From NCBI RefSeq assembly GCF_014647795.1, contig NZ_BMPW01000007.1:62001-126000 (forward strand): DNA of 64,000 bases. Direction: 5' to 3'. Of the stretch, positions 25,404 to 33,863 are shown one piece after another. Every line of letters begins with the position of its first letter. The stretch's first letter is position 1. Source of the stretch: Actinoplanes campanulatus (GTDB lineage: Bacteria > Actinomycetota > Actinomycetes > Mycobacteriales > Micromonosporaceae). The notes under the pieces were generated by a model. The model was not told where the DNA came from, ran no database searches, and worked only from the letters and a program-made list of their open reading frames with translations. Both the position numbers and the translations under genes were made by a program.

Positions 25404-26250
25404 CCACCCTGGTCGCTGCCGCCGTCATGATGTCCAAGTTCCCCGCATATTTCGGTAGATAGTCTCCGGCGCCCTCGATCTCGACGAAGATCCCGACCCG
25501 AAGTCGATCGCCCACCGGGTCGTACTGGGGCTCGTCGAGCAGCCGATACCCCGGCACATATGCCGAGATCTCGGAGACACGGTCGACGATGGACTTGGTG
25601 ACGGCCGCCTGATCCGCGTCCGGGGACACCGCGCAGAAGACGGTGTCCCGCATGACCAACGGCGGTTCGGCCGGATTGAGCACGATGATCGCCTTACCGC
25701 GCGCCGCTCCCCCGATGGTCTCCAGCCCACGGCTCGTCGTCCGGGTGAACTCGTCGATGTTCGCCCTGGTCCCCGGCCCGGCCGAGCGGGACGCCACGCT
25801 CGCCACGATCTCCGCGTAGCTGACCGGCGTCACCCGCGACACGGCGTGCACGATCGGGATCGTCGCCTGCCCGCCGCAGGTGATCAGGTTGACGTTGACC
25901 GCGTCCCGGTGTTCCCCGAGGTTGACCTCCGGTACCACGGCCGGTCCCACGGCGGCCGGAGTCAGGTCGATCGCCCGGATTCCGGCCTCCGCATAGCGTG
26001 GCGCGCCGGCCCGGTGCACGGCCGCCGACGTGGCCTCGAACACCAGGTCCGGCCGCGGCTCCTGACTCAGCAGCCAATCCACGCCGCCGGTCCCGGTGAC
26101 CAGCCCGTGCGACGCGGCCAGCCTCAGCCCCGGGCTCTCCGGGTCGATCCCGGCCATCCACCGTGGCTCGATCACCGGCGATCGGAGCAGCTTGTACAGC
26201 AGATCGGTGCCGATGTTCCCCGACCCCACGATCGCCGCGGTAACCGTCAC
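25372..26250 (-). CDS. hsaG: Acylating propanal/acetaldehyde dehydrogenase HsaG
   Basis: A 292-residue acylating aldehyde dehydrogenase. It has the N-terminal Rossmann motif GSGNIGTDL, the catalytic cysteine in [13 protein letters not shown] near residue 127, and the conserved [12 protein letters not shown]. It converts propanal to propionyl-CoA in complex with HsaF. The GTG at 26250 overlaps the hsaE stop as GTGA and has GGAGGG 8 bases upstream. Confidence 0.93.
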   Translation of the reverse strand: MTVTAAIVGSGNIGTDLLYKLLRSPVIEPRWMAGIDPESPGLRLAASHGLVTGTGGVDWLLSQEPRPDLVFEATSAAVHRAGAPRYAEAGIRAIDLTPAAVGPAVVPEVNLGEHRDAVNVNLITCGGQATIPIVHAVSRVTPVSYAEIVASVASRSAGPGTRANIDEFTRTTSRGLETIGGAARGKAIIVLNPAEPPLVMRDTVFCAVSPDADQAAVTKSIVDRVSEISAYVPGYRLLDEPQYDPVGDRLRVGIFVEIEGAGDYLPKYAGNLDIMTAAATRVGEELAGSPDH

Positions 26251-27119
26251 GGCAAGCCCTCCTTCTCGCTGTTCCCGCCCGTCGCGCTCTGGCCGGTCGC
26301 GCTGCTCCCGGCCCCGGTCCCGGCTCGCCCGCCGCTGTCGGCGAATGTCAGCCGCACCTCGCCGAGCCCGCTGAACTCGGCCCGGAACTCGTCGCCCGGC
26401 CGCGCATCGACGGCCCGCGCACACGCGCCCGGCAGGATCAGATGGCCGGCCCGCAGCCGTACCCCGAATCTCGCCACCGTCCGCGCCAGCCAGGCGACCG
26501 CGGTCACCGGGTTGCCGAGCACGGCGTCGGACCGGCCCGCCGCCACCACGTCCGCTCCCCGGCGCAACACCGCGGCGATGCCGCGAGGATCAAGATCATT
26601 CGGGGGTACGCGCGACGCGCCCACCACGAATCCCGCCGACGACGCGTTGTCGGCGATCGTGTCCGCGAGCCTGATCCGCCAGTCCACGATCCGGCTGTCG
26701 ATCAGCTCGATCGACGGGGCGAACGCCTCGGTCGCCGCGAGCACGTCCGCCTCGGTGCAGTCCTCGCCCGGCAGATCGTCCCCGAGCAGGAACGCCACCT
26801 CGATCTCGACCCGCGGATAGCAGTACCGCGCCGCGTCGGCCGGTTCGTCCTCGGACAGCCGCATGTCCGCGAGCAGATGCCCGTAGTCGGGCTCGTCGAC
26901 TCCCATCATCTCCTGCATGGCCTTGGACGAGAGCCCCACCTTGTGCCCCACGACCGCGGCCGTCCGGCGCCGGATGTTGTGCAGCTGGATCTCGTAGGCG
27001 TCCGCCGCACTCAACCACGGCCGTTCCAGCGTGAGCGGCGGAACCGGCGCCCGGTCCCGCTCGGCGTCCCGTAGCCGGTCCGCGATCCCCCGCAGCTCAG
27101 TGACGGCGAGCACGCTCAT
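26247..27119 (-). CDS. hsaE: 2-hydroxyhexa-2,4-dienoate hydratase HsaE
   Basis: A 290-residue member of the 2-keto-4-pentenoate hydratase family ([47 protein letters not shown]). It hydrates the dienoate released by HsaD. After the usual end (VRLTFAD) there is a G/A/S/T-rich tail of about 28 residues not expected in the family. The ATG lies 22 bases inside the 3' end of the upstream flavoenzyme gene, so the set is read as one operon: flavoenzyme, hsaE, hsaG, hsaF. Confidence 0.92.
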   Translation of the reverse strand: MSVLAVTELRGIADRLRDAERDRAPVPPLTLERPWLSAADAYEIQLHNIRRRTAAVVGHKVGLSSKAMQEMMGVDEPDYGHLLADMRLSEDEPADAARYCYPRVEIEVAFLLGDDLPGEDCTEADVLAATEAFAPSIELIDSRIVDWRIRLADTIADNASSAGFVVGASRVPPNDLDPRGIAAVLRRGADVVAAGRSDAVLGNPVTAVAWLARTVARFGVRLRAGHLILPGACARAVDARPGDEFRAEFSGLGEVRLTFADSGGRAGTGAGSSATGQSATGGNSEKEGLP

Positions 27120-29208
27120 CCCCCTGTCCTCCCCCACTGCTCCGCGATGCCGGCCGGGTGGGATCACTCGAGTCGGCGCCGGTGTGCCGGGCGGGCGTTT
27201 CCGGTTCCGGCGCGGGCTCCGAAATCCCCTGCCGATCTTGGGCGATCGACCACCGTCCGCGGTGAACAGGTACCCAGGATCGCCGGGGAGCCGGCGGCGA
27301 CGTGGCGGCGGAGTCGCGACCGGCCCGGCGACCGGAGAAGACACAGTCGGCCAGCGACAGTCCGCTGACGTAGGAGCCGGAGCAGATGCCGACCGCGGTG
27401 CGCCCGGCCGCGTAGAGTCCCGGGATCTCGGTCGAGTCCGGTCGCAGCACCCGGCCCGTCTCCTCGTCGACGGTGAGGCCGCCGAGCGTCAGCATCGGCG
27501 CGGGCGACGCCCGCAGCGACACGTCCAGCAGCGAGAACGGTGGCCGGATCAGTGGCCGCACCAAGGCCAGCGGCTTCCCGAACTCGTCACACTCGACCGC
27601 ACCGCTCACCGCGGCGTCGCCGTCGCGCGTTCCGGGAATCGGCGCATCGGCCTCAGAACCGGACGCCACCGCGACCACGTCCGCGGACACGGTCGGGATC
27701 GGCGCATCGGCCTCGGAGCCGAACGCCACAACATCCACATCCCCCGCCCCGGAACCGGACGCCAGGGCGACCACGTCCGCGGACGCGGTGGGGTTCGACG
27801 GTCCGATCCGGAGGGCGGTCGTGTTGTTGGCGGTGACGGTCGTCGCCAGGGTGGGCGCGTCGATGCCCACGCGGTCGGCCAACCGGTCGAGGGTGGCGGC
27901 GCGGAGCCGCTTGATGGTCAGCAGCCACCACGTGGGGAGGCGCTGGAACCACAGGGTCTGCGAACGCAGCTGGCGGCGCGCCTCGGCGAGCACCGTCGCG
28001 TCGATGAGCAGCCAGGCCCGGCCGCCGGGGCGGTGCAGGATGGCGTCGCCGAGCGCTGCTCCGTACCGGGACTCGTCGCAGAAACGGTGACCGTCCCGGT
28101 CGACCAGCACGCCGCCGAGCAGCGCCGAAGGCGGTGTCAGGAATCGCCACAGGGTGACCCGGCCGAGATGCCGGACCCCCGCCCCGGCGTCCGTCCCGAG
28201 CCGGATGCCGGAACCGTCGTCACCGGGCGTGCCCAGGCGCAGCCCGCGATAACCGGGGGCGTGCTCGCGCATCATCTCCCGGTTGAAAACGAATCCGCCC
28301 GCCGTCAGCACCACCGCGCCCGCGTGGATGCGCAGCGTGCGGCCGTGGCGGTTATCGATCCGGGCGGCCAGCCGGTGCATCGCGCGGCCGAATCCGGGCA
28401 GGTAGAGCCCAGGTTTCACCGACCAGCGGTGCAGTCGCCGGTGCGCGAACCGTGCCCAGGCGGGCGCGTCCCGCAGGGTCCGGCATTCCACGCCGACGAC
28501 CCGCCCTTCCGCATGATCGGCCCCGGCGGCCGCGGTCTCCCTCTGCGGCACCGGTGAGGGTTCGGCCGTCGAGGACGGCTCGACCGCGAAAGACTCGAGC
28601 GGGGGCGGCGCAGAGGGGGGCGCGGACGGCGCGGACGAAGGCGCGGACGGCGCGGACGCGGGCGTGAGGATTAGGGAGACGGCCTCGGTCTGGGGGAGGA
28701 AGCGGACGCCGAGGGCGCGGGCCGCCGTGGCCAGCCGGGTGTGGAGGGTGCCGCCCGACGTGCCGGGGGCGTGGACGCGGTGGCCGCGCGGCGCCGGGTC
28801 GGGGTGGGCGTGTTCGCTGCCGGACTGGTACAGGTAGTGGCGGTTCGTCGGGTAGGACGTCTTGTACGGGCACAACCGCGCGTCGAACGGCACCCCGTGG
28901 TCCTCCAGCCAGGCGAGCATGTCGGCGGACTCGTCGCAGAACCGGCGCAGGGTGGCTGGTGACACCGCGTCGCCGGCCTCGTGGCGCAGGTAGGCGTACA
29001 TCGCCGATGGGCTGTCGGTGACGCCCGCGGCACGCTGCTGGCGGGTCCCGCCGCCCGCGTAGACGACGCCGCCGGAGATCGCGGTGGCGCCGCCGCCGGT
29101 GAACCGGTCGATGACCAGCACGTCGGCGCCCGCCTCGGCGGCCTCGATGGCGGCGCACGCCCCGGCCGCGCCGAAGCCCACCACCACGACCGTGGCCGAT
29201 TCGTCCAC
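27097..29208 (-). CDS. 3-ketosteroid delta4-(5alpha)-dehydrogenase-like flavoprotein, enlarged
   Basis: A 703-residue FAD flavoprotein of the KstD / fumarate reductase type. It has VVVVGFGAAGACAA at the N-terminus, then GGVVYAGGGT and a C-terminal block PGLYAAGRTAVGICSGSYVSG. These resemble the Rhodococcus Kst4D enzyme as remembered, more than KstD1. Kst4D is about 500 residues; this protein has a P/S/A-rich insert near residue 200, a repetitive insert (SADVVA, GSEADAPIP) near 530-590, and a 60-residue polar tail. GTG at 29208 has GGGGAGG 5 bases upstream. It starts the hsaE-G-F operon, from the divergent KstR promoter. Confidence 0.75.
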   Translation of the reverse strand: MDESATVVVVGFGAAGACAAIEAAEAGADVLVIDRFTGGGATAISGGVVYAGGGTRQQRAAGVTDSPSAMYAYLRHEAGDAVSPATLRRFCDESADMLAWLEDHGVPFDARLCPYKTSYPTNRHYLYQSGSEHAHPDPAPRGHRVHAPGTSGGTLHTRLATAARALGVRFLPQTEAVSLILTPASAPSAPSSAPSAPPSAPPPLESFAVEPSSTAEPSPVPQRETAAAGADHAEGRVVGVECRTLRDAPAWARFAHRRLHRWSVKPGLYLPGFGRAMHRLAARIDNRHGRTLRIHAGAVVLTAGGFVFNREMMREHAPGYRGLRLGTPGDDGSGIRLGTDAGAGVRHLGRVTLWRFLTPPSALLGGVLVDRDGHRFCDESRYGAALGDAILHRPGGRAWLLIDATVLAEARRQLRSQTLWFQRLPTWWLLTIKRLRAATLDRLADRVGIDAPTLATTVTANNTTALRIGPSNPTASADVVALASGSGAGDVDVVAFGSEADAPIPTVSADVVAVASGSEADAPIPGTRDGDAAVSGAVECDEFGKPLALVRPLIRPPFSLLDVSLRASPAPMLTLGGLTVDEETGRVLRPDSTEIPGLYAAGRTAVGICSGSYVSGLSLADCVFSGRRAGRDSAATSPPAPRRSWVPVHRGRWSIAQDRQGISEPAPEPETPARHTGADSSDPTRPASRSSGGGQGDERARRH

Positions 29209-29237
29209 ATGCACCTCCCCGGATCCAGCCGGATAAC

Positions 29238-29251
29238 TATAACCTGTTCTA
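29238..29251. promoter_or_regulatory. KstR operator touching the kstD start codon
   Basis: TATAACCTGTTCTA fits TnnAACnnGTTnnA. It ends one base before the GTG at 29252 and lies 30 bases before the divergent flavoenzyme start. For kstD the mRNA is probably leaderless, with the operator over the promoter. Confidence 0.85.
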
Positions 29252-30829
29252 GTGAAGACCGAGGAAGAGTACGACGTCGTCGTGGTCGGCAGCGGCGCGG
29301 CCGGGATGACCGCCGCCCTCACCGCGGCCCACCACGGGCTCAGTGCAGTGGTGATCGAGCGGGAGAAGGTGTACGGCGGCTCCACCGCCCGCTCCGGCGG
29401 TGGACTGTGGCTGCCCGGCCCGGAAGCGTCCACCTACCTGAAACACGTTGCAGGTGACGAGGTGGCACCGGTCCGGCGAGACGCGCTGCTGGCATACGGC
29501 CCGGAGGTCCTGGCGTTCGTCGAGAAGCACACGCCGCTGGAGTTCGTCCGGGTGCCGGGCTATCCGGACTACCACCCGGAGGCGCCCGGTGGGCTGGCCG
29601 AGGGGCGGACCGTCGAGCCGCGACCGCTGGACGTACGCCGGATCGGCGCGGATCTGGAGACGCTCGCCCCGCCGTACCGGGCCGCACCGAACGGGATGGC
29701 GGTGACCGCGGTCGACTACCGCTGGCTGTCGCTGGGGATGCGCCACCCGCGGTCGGCGCTGACCGCGGTGCGGCTGGCGGCGAGCCGGTTCCGTGGCCAC
29801 CGGCTCACCATGGGCCAGGCGCTGGCCGCCGGGTTGCGGGCCGGGCTGCGCCGGGCCGGGGTCCCGGTGCTCATGGACACCCCGATGACCGGCCTGGACG
29901 TCGACGAGGGCCGGGTCGCGGCCGTCCGGTCCGGCGCGCGAAGATGGCGGGCCCGCCGTGGGGTGATCCTGGCCAGCGGCGGCTTCGAGCGCAACGAGCG
30001 GATGCGACGCGAGCATCAGGACCTGGGTACGGAGTGGACGGTCGGCGCGCCCGGCAACGTCGGCGACGGCATCGTGATGGGCCGTGAGCTGGGCGCCGCC
30101 CTGGATCTGATGGACGAGGCGTGGTGGGGACCGTCGCTGCCGCTCACCGGTGGCCCCTACTTCTGCCTGGCCGAGCGGAACCTGCCGGGCAGCCTCATGG
30201 TGGACGGCTCCGGTCGCCGGTTCGTGAACGAGTCCGCCCCGTACGTCGACGTCGTGCACGTCATGCTGGGCCGCCGCACCGGGACACCGCACCTGCCGTC
30301 CTGGCTGATCACCGACCGCACCTACCGGGACCGGTACCTGTTCGCCGGCCGGGCGCCGCGCACCCCGCTGCCGCGCCGTTGGTTCGACGCGGGCGTGGCG
30401 CACCGGGCGGACACCGTGGAGGGGCTGGCGGCGAGCATCGGGGTGCCGCCGGAGGAGCTGCGCCGTACGGTCGAGAGGTTCAACGGCTTCGCCGCGAGTG
30501 GCCGGGACGACGACTTCGGGCGGGGCGATTCGGCGTACGACCGCTACTACGGCGACCCGCGGCAGCGCCCGAACCCGTGCCTGGGCCCGCTGCTGAAACC
30601 GCCGTTCCACGCGTTCGCCCTGGTCCCCGGCGACCTGGGAACGAAGGGTGGGCTGCGCACCGACGAGCGGGCCCGGGTGTTGCGCCCGGACGGCACCCCG
30701 GTTCCGGGCCTGTACGCGGCCGGCAACACGTCCGCCTCGGTGATGGGCCGCGGGTACGCCGGCGCGGGCGCCACCCTCGGCCCGGCGATGACGTTCGGCT
30801 ATCTGGCGGCCCTCGACCTGACCGGGTGA
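29252..30829 (+). CDS. kstD: 3-ketosteroid delta1-dehydrogenase (KstD), paralogue
   Basis: A 525-residue KstD. It has the FAD motif GSGAAGMTAALTAAHHG and GGSTARSGGGLWLPG at the N-terminus, with a C-terminal PGLYAAGNTSASVMGRGYAGAGATLGPAMTFG. The tyrosine and glycine of YAGAG correspond to catalytic residues in characterised KstDs. It introduces a 1,2 double bond in ring A of 3-ketosteroids. The GTG start directly abuts a KstR site, and no Shine-Dalgarno is visible, so it should be leaderless. Another KstD lies at 41681-43324; substrate ranges may differ. Confidence 0.9.
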   Translation: MKTEEEYDVVVVGSGAAGMTAALTAAHHGLSAVVIEREKVYGGSTARSGGGLWLPGPEASTYLKHVAGDEVAPVRRDALLAYGPEVLAFVEKHTPLEFVRVPGYPDYHPEAPGGLAEGRTVEPRPLDVRRIGADLETLAPPYRAAPNGMAVTAVDYRWLSLGMRHPRSALTAVRLAASRFRGHRLTMGQALAAGLRAGLRRAGVPVLMDTPMTGLDVDEGRVAAVRSGARRWRARRGVILASGGFERNERMRREHQDLGTEWTVGAPGNVGDGIVMGRELGAALDLMDEAWWGPSLPLTGGPYFCLAERNLPGSLMVDGSGRRFVNESAPYVDVVHVMLGRRTGTPHLPSWLITDRTYRDRYLFAGRAPRTPLPRRWFDAGVAHRADTVEGLAASIGVPPEELRRTVERFNGFAASGRDDDFGRGDSAYDRYYGDPRQRPNPCLGPLLKPPFHAFALVPGDLGTKGGLRTDERARVLRPDGTPVPGLYAAGNTSASVMGRGYAGAGATLGPAMTFGYLAALDLTG

Positions 30830-30881
30830 ACTCTGGACGGCGGCACGTACCTTGGCGGTGTCGCCGATCGAAGGGGTGAGC

Positions 30882-32210
30882 GTGCCGACCCAACTCGCGC
30901 CTGCCGAGGTCAGAACCACCGAGACACCACCCCCGAGCGCGGGTCCGCTGGCCCGGGTGCGCGGGCGGATGAACACCCCGAGGCTCTACTGGCTGGTCGC
31001 GGCCGGTCTGGTGGCGCTGGGCCTGCTGGCCGGCACGGCGACGGTCGCCGCCGTCCGGGAGCGGTCCGCCCTGATCGAGGACGTGGCCTCGGCGAGCGGC
31101 CCGGTGAGCGTGGACGCGCAGACCCTCTACCGGGCGCTCGCGGACGCCGACGCGACGGCCGCCACCGCCTTCCTGGCCGGTGGCGCCGAGCCAGCCGGGC
31201 TGCGGCAGCGTTATCTGGACGACATCGCGAAGGCGACCGCGGCGCTGACCGTGGCGCTGCGGGACGCCGGTGACGCCGACGCGGACCGGCTGCGGGTGGT
31301 CGCCGATCAGCTGCCGGTCTACACCGGGCTGGTGGAGACGGCCCGGTCGTACCAGCGGTTGGGGGTGCCGCTCGGTGGGGCGTACCTGCGGGAGGCGTCG
31401 GCGCTGATGCAGCAGACGCTGCTGCCGGCGTCGGCCCAGGTGTTCGACAGCACGCAGCGGCGGGTGGCGGGTGAGCAGCGGGACGCGTCCGGTTTCCCGT
31501 GGCTGGTGGCGCTGCTCGCGCTGGTCACGGCCGGCGCATTGGGGGCCGCGCAGGTGCTGGTGGCCCGCCGCAGCCGGCGCGTCCTCAATCCGGGGCTGGT
31601 CGCGGCGAGCCTGGTGCTGGCGCTGGCGCTGCTCTGGTCGGCGGCCGCGCTGACGGTGTCGGCGAACCGGCTGGAGACCGGGCAGCGGGACGGCACCGAC
31701 CTGGTGTCGACGCTCGCCAACGCCGGGCGGGCCAGCCTCCAGGCGCGGGCCAACGAGTCGCTGACGCTTGTCGCGCGGGGTGGTGGCGCCGAGTTCGAGA
31801 AGACGTTCGGCAAGCAGATCGCGGAGCTGACCGGTACGAACGGGTGGCTCGCGAGCGCGCTGGCGCAGGCCCCGGAGAGCGACCGGCAGCTCATCCAGCA
31901 GGCCCGGGACGAGGCGGCCCGCTGGCAGGAGCTGCACGGGCAGGTTCGTGAGCTGGACGACGGCGGTGACTGGGACAAGGCCGTCGAGCTGGCCACCGCC
32001 GTCGGCGCCGACGATCTCTCGTCGGTGTTCGGCCGGCTGGACGCCGCGATCAGCGACGCGCTCGACACCGCGAACGAGCGGGTGGACCGGCAGGCGGACG
32101 CGGCGGCCGGTGCGCTGCGCGGCCTGGCCGCCGGCCTGGTGCTGCTGACCCTAGGGCTGGTCGCCGGGGTCGTGCTGGGTTTCCGGCCACGGATCGGGGA
32201 GTACCGGTGA
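30882..32210 (+). CDS. glnX: GlnX-like multi-pass membrane sensor protein
   Basis: A 442-residue protein with a transmembrane helix near residue 35 (LVAAGLVALGLLAG), an extracytoplasmic helical domain, a helix pair near 205-265, a second helical domain and a C-terminal helix. This four-helix layout, followed by a solute-binding lipoprotein gene, matches GlnX-GlnH of the mycobacterial PknG operon, where GlnX relays amino-acid levels. PknG itself is not found here. The GTG at 30882 has AAGGGG 5 bases upstream; GTG 30858 is an alternative. Its end forms the first unit of a 27-bp repeat. Confidence 0.7.
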   Translation: MPTQLAPAEVRTTETPPPSAGPLARVRGRMNTPRLYWLVAAGLVALGLLAGTATVAAVRERSALIEDVASASGPVSVDAQTLYRALADADATAATAFLAGGAEPAGLRQRYLDDIAKATAALTVALRDAGDADADRLRVVADQLPVYTGLVETARSYQRLGVPLGGAYLREASALMQQTLLPASAQVFDSTQRRVAGEQRDASGFPWLVALLALVTAGALGAAQVLVARRSRRVLNPGLVAASLVLALALLWSAAALTVSANRLETGQRDGTDLVSTLANAGRASLQARANESLTLVARGGGAEFEKTFGKQIAELTGTNGWLASALAQAPESDRQLIQQARDEAARWQELHGQVRELDDGGDWDKAVELATAVGADDLSSVFGRLDAAISDALDTANERVDRQADAAAGALRGLAAGLVLLTLGLVAGVVLGFRPRIGEYR

Positions 32211-32265
32211 AGGCCACGGATCGGGAAATGCCGGTGAAGGCCACGGATCGGGGAGTGCCGGTGAG
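32185..32265 (+). repeat. Three tandem 27-bp units carrying RBS and GTG at the glnX/glnH junction
   Basis: Units 32185-32211, 32212-32238 and 32239-32265 start GGCCACGGATCGGG and end CCGGTGA. Each carries a GGGGAG or degenerate GGGAAA ribosome-binding site and a GTG (32207, 32234, 32261). Since 27 is a multiple of three, all three GTGs are in frame with glnH; the first also overlaps the glnX stop as GTGA. Confidence 0.88.
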
Positions 32266-33241
32266 AACTTTGAAGGTCGTCGCCTCGCTGCTGCTGATCA
32301 CTCTGGCTGCCGGGTGCGGCTCATCACATGACGGGGAGACGGTACGGCCGGTGGCCGCCGACGCGACCGCGGCGGTTCCGCGCCCGGTGAACGTGCAGGA
32401 CCCGGCCGAGGTGCCGTCGGCCGCGGCGGCTCCGGACTGCAACCCCCGGGCCAGCCTGCGCCCGCAGGGGACGCTGCCGAAGGCGGGCGCCATGCCGGCC
32501 GGCAGCACGATGGCGACGATCGCCGCGAACGGCCGCCTCGTGGTCGGCATCGACCAGAACGCGTACCTGTTCGGCTTCCGCGACCCGGAGAGCGGTGAGC
32601 TGGTCGGTTTCGAGATCGACATGGCCCGGGAGATGGCCCGGGCGATCTTCGGCGATCCGAACCGGGTGCAGTTCCGGGCCATCACCACCGCCGACCGCAT
32701 CCCGGTGCTGGAGGACAAGCAGGTCGACATGGTGATCCGAACCATGACGATGACCTGCGAGCGCTGGCAGAAGGTGTTGTTCTCGACCGAGTACATCGCC
32801 TCCCGGCAGCGGCTGTTGGTGCGCAAGGGCGACGGCATCGAAGACTTCGCCGACCTGGCGAACAAGAGGGTGTGCGCCACCCGGGGCAGCACCAGCATCC
32901 GGACCATCGCGGCGCAGCCGTCCAAGCCGATCGCGGTGAGCACCGACAGCACCCTGGACTGCCTGGTGCTGCTCCAGCAGCACCAGGTGGACGCCGTCTC
33001 GACCATCGACATCCTGCTGGCCGGCCTGGCCGCGCAGGATCCCACCACCGAGGTGATCGGGGCGCCGGTGTCCGACGAGCCGGCCGGCATCGGCATCCCG
33101 AAGGGAAACGAGGACATGGTCCGGTTCGTCAACGGGGTGCTGGAGAAGATGCGGGCCGACGGTACGTGGACCCGCGTCTATGGCAAGTGGCTGGCCGAGC
33201 GGCTCGGTCCGGCCGATCCGCCGGCGGCGGTCTACCGCTGA
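32261..33241 (+). CDS. glnH: GlnH-like amino-acid-binding lipoprotein
   Basis: A 326-residue periplasmic-type solute-binding lipoprotein. It has a lipobox LAAGC near residue 17 and the SBP3 fold pattern (LVVGIDQNAYLFGFRDPESGELVGFEIDMAREMA, then RVCATRGSTS). In mycobacteria GlnH binds aspartate/glutamate-type ligands and works with GlnX. GTG at 32261 was chosen because the signal peptide begins there and GGGGAG is 5 bases upstream. In-frame GTGs at 32207 and 32234 would add 18 or 9 charged residues before the signal peptide. Confidence 0.8.
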   Translation: MRTLKVVASLLLITLAAGCGSSHDGETVRPVAADATAAVPRPVNVQDPAEVPSAAAAPDCNPRASLRPQGTLPKAGAMPAGSTMATIAANGRLVVGIDQNAYLFGFRDPESGELVGFEIDMAREMARAIFGDPNRVQFRAITTADRIPVLEDKQVDMVIRTMTMTCERWQKVLFSTEYIASRQRLLVRKGDGIEDFADLANKRVCATRGSTSIRTIAAQPSKPIAVSTDSTLDCLVLLQQHQVDAVSTIDILLAGLAAQDPTTEVIGAPVSDEPAGIGIPKGNEDMVRFVNGVLEKMRADGTWTRVYGKWLAERLGPADPPAAVYR

Positions 33242-33329
33242 CGGGTCGTTCGGCCGAAGGCGCGGGTGGCCCGGCTGGACTACCCTGGCGCAGCCGGTCG
33301 ATGACCGGGCTGAACTGGGAGGATGACCG

Positions 33330-33863
33330 GTGCTGACGGCGACCGTGGTGTTTCTGGTGATCGGCGGCGTCGCCGTGGCGGTCCTGGCGCTGGCGCTGCT
33401 CGGCGGCGAGTTGCTTCACTTCGGTCATCCGGAGGCGGCCGGGCCGGTGTCGCTCGAGGTGGTGGCCGGTTTCGTGGGCGCGTTCGGGTTCGCCGGGGCC
33501 GCCGCCTCCGAGCTGCTCGGCGCCCGTACCCCCGCGGTGGTCGCCGTGTCGATGCTGATCGGCGCGCTCGCGGCCGTGCCCGCCGCCTGGCTCGCGTGGC
33601 GCCTGTCGCGGGCCGCGCGGAACATGCGCACCGACGCCACCCCACAGCGGGCCCACCTGGTCGGTTCGCTCGGGGTGGTGGTCACCCCGGTGCCGGCCGG
33701 GACGGGCTACGGCGAGGTCCGGGTCCGGCTCGGCGGTCAGCCGGTCAAGCTCTACGCCCGCGCCGAGCGGGCGATTCCGGCGGGCGCCCAGATCTTCGTG
33801 ATCGAGGCGCCGAGCGAGACGAGTGTCGTGGTCGAGGAAACCCCTCACAGTGGGAAGGCATAG
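33330..33863 (+). CDS. NfeD-like membrane protein
   Basis: A 177-residue protein with an N-terminal helix, further helices at about 45-65 and 70-90, and a C-terminal OB-fold-like domain (LVGSLGVVVTPVPAGTGYGEVRVRLGGQPV, VFVIE-type end). This is the short NfeD type usually encoded beside flotillins. It starts GTG with GGAGG 6 bases upstream, and its stop is directly followed by the flotillin ATG. Role: membrane microdomain or protein quality control, inferred from family. Confidence 0.75.
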   Translation: MLTATVVFLVIGGVAVAVLALALLGGELLHFGHPEAAGPVSLEVVAGFVGAFGFAGAAASELLGARTPAVVAVSMLIGALAAVPAAWLAWRLSRAARNMRTDATPQRAHLVGSLGVVVTPVPAGTGYGEVRVRLGGQPVKLYARAERAIPAGAQIFVIEAPSETSVVVEETPHSGKA

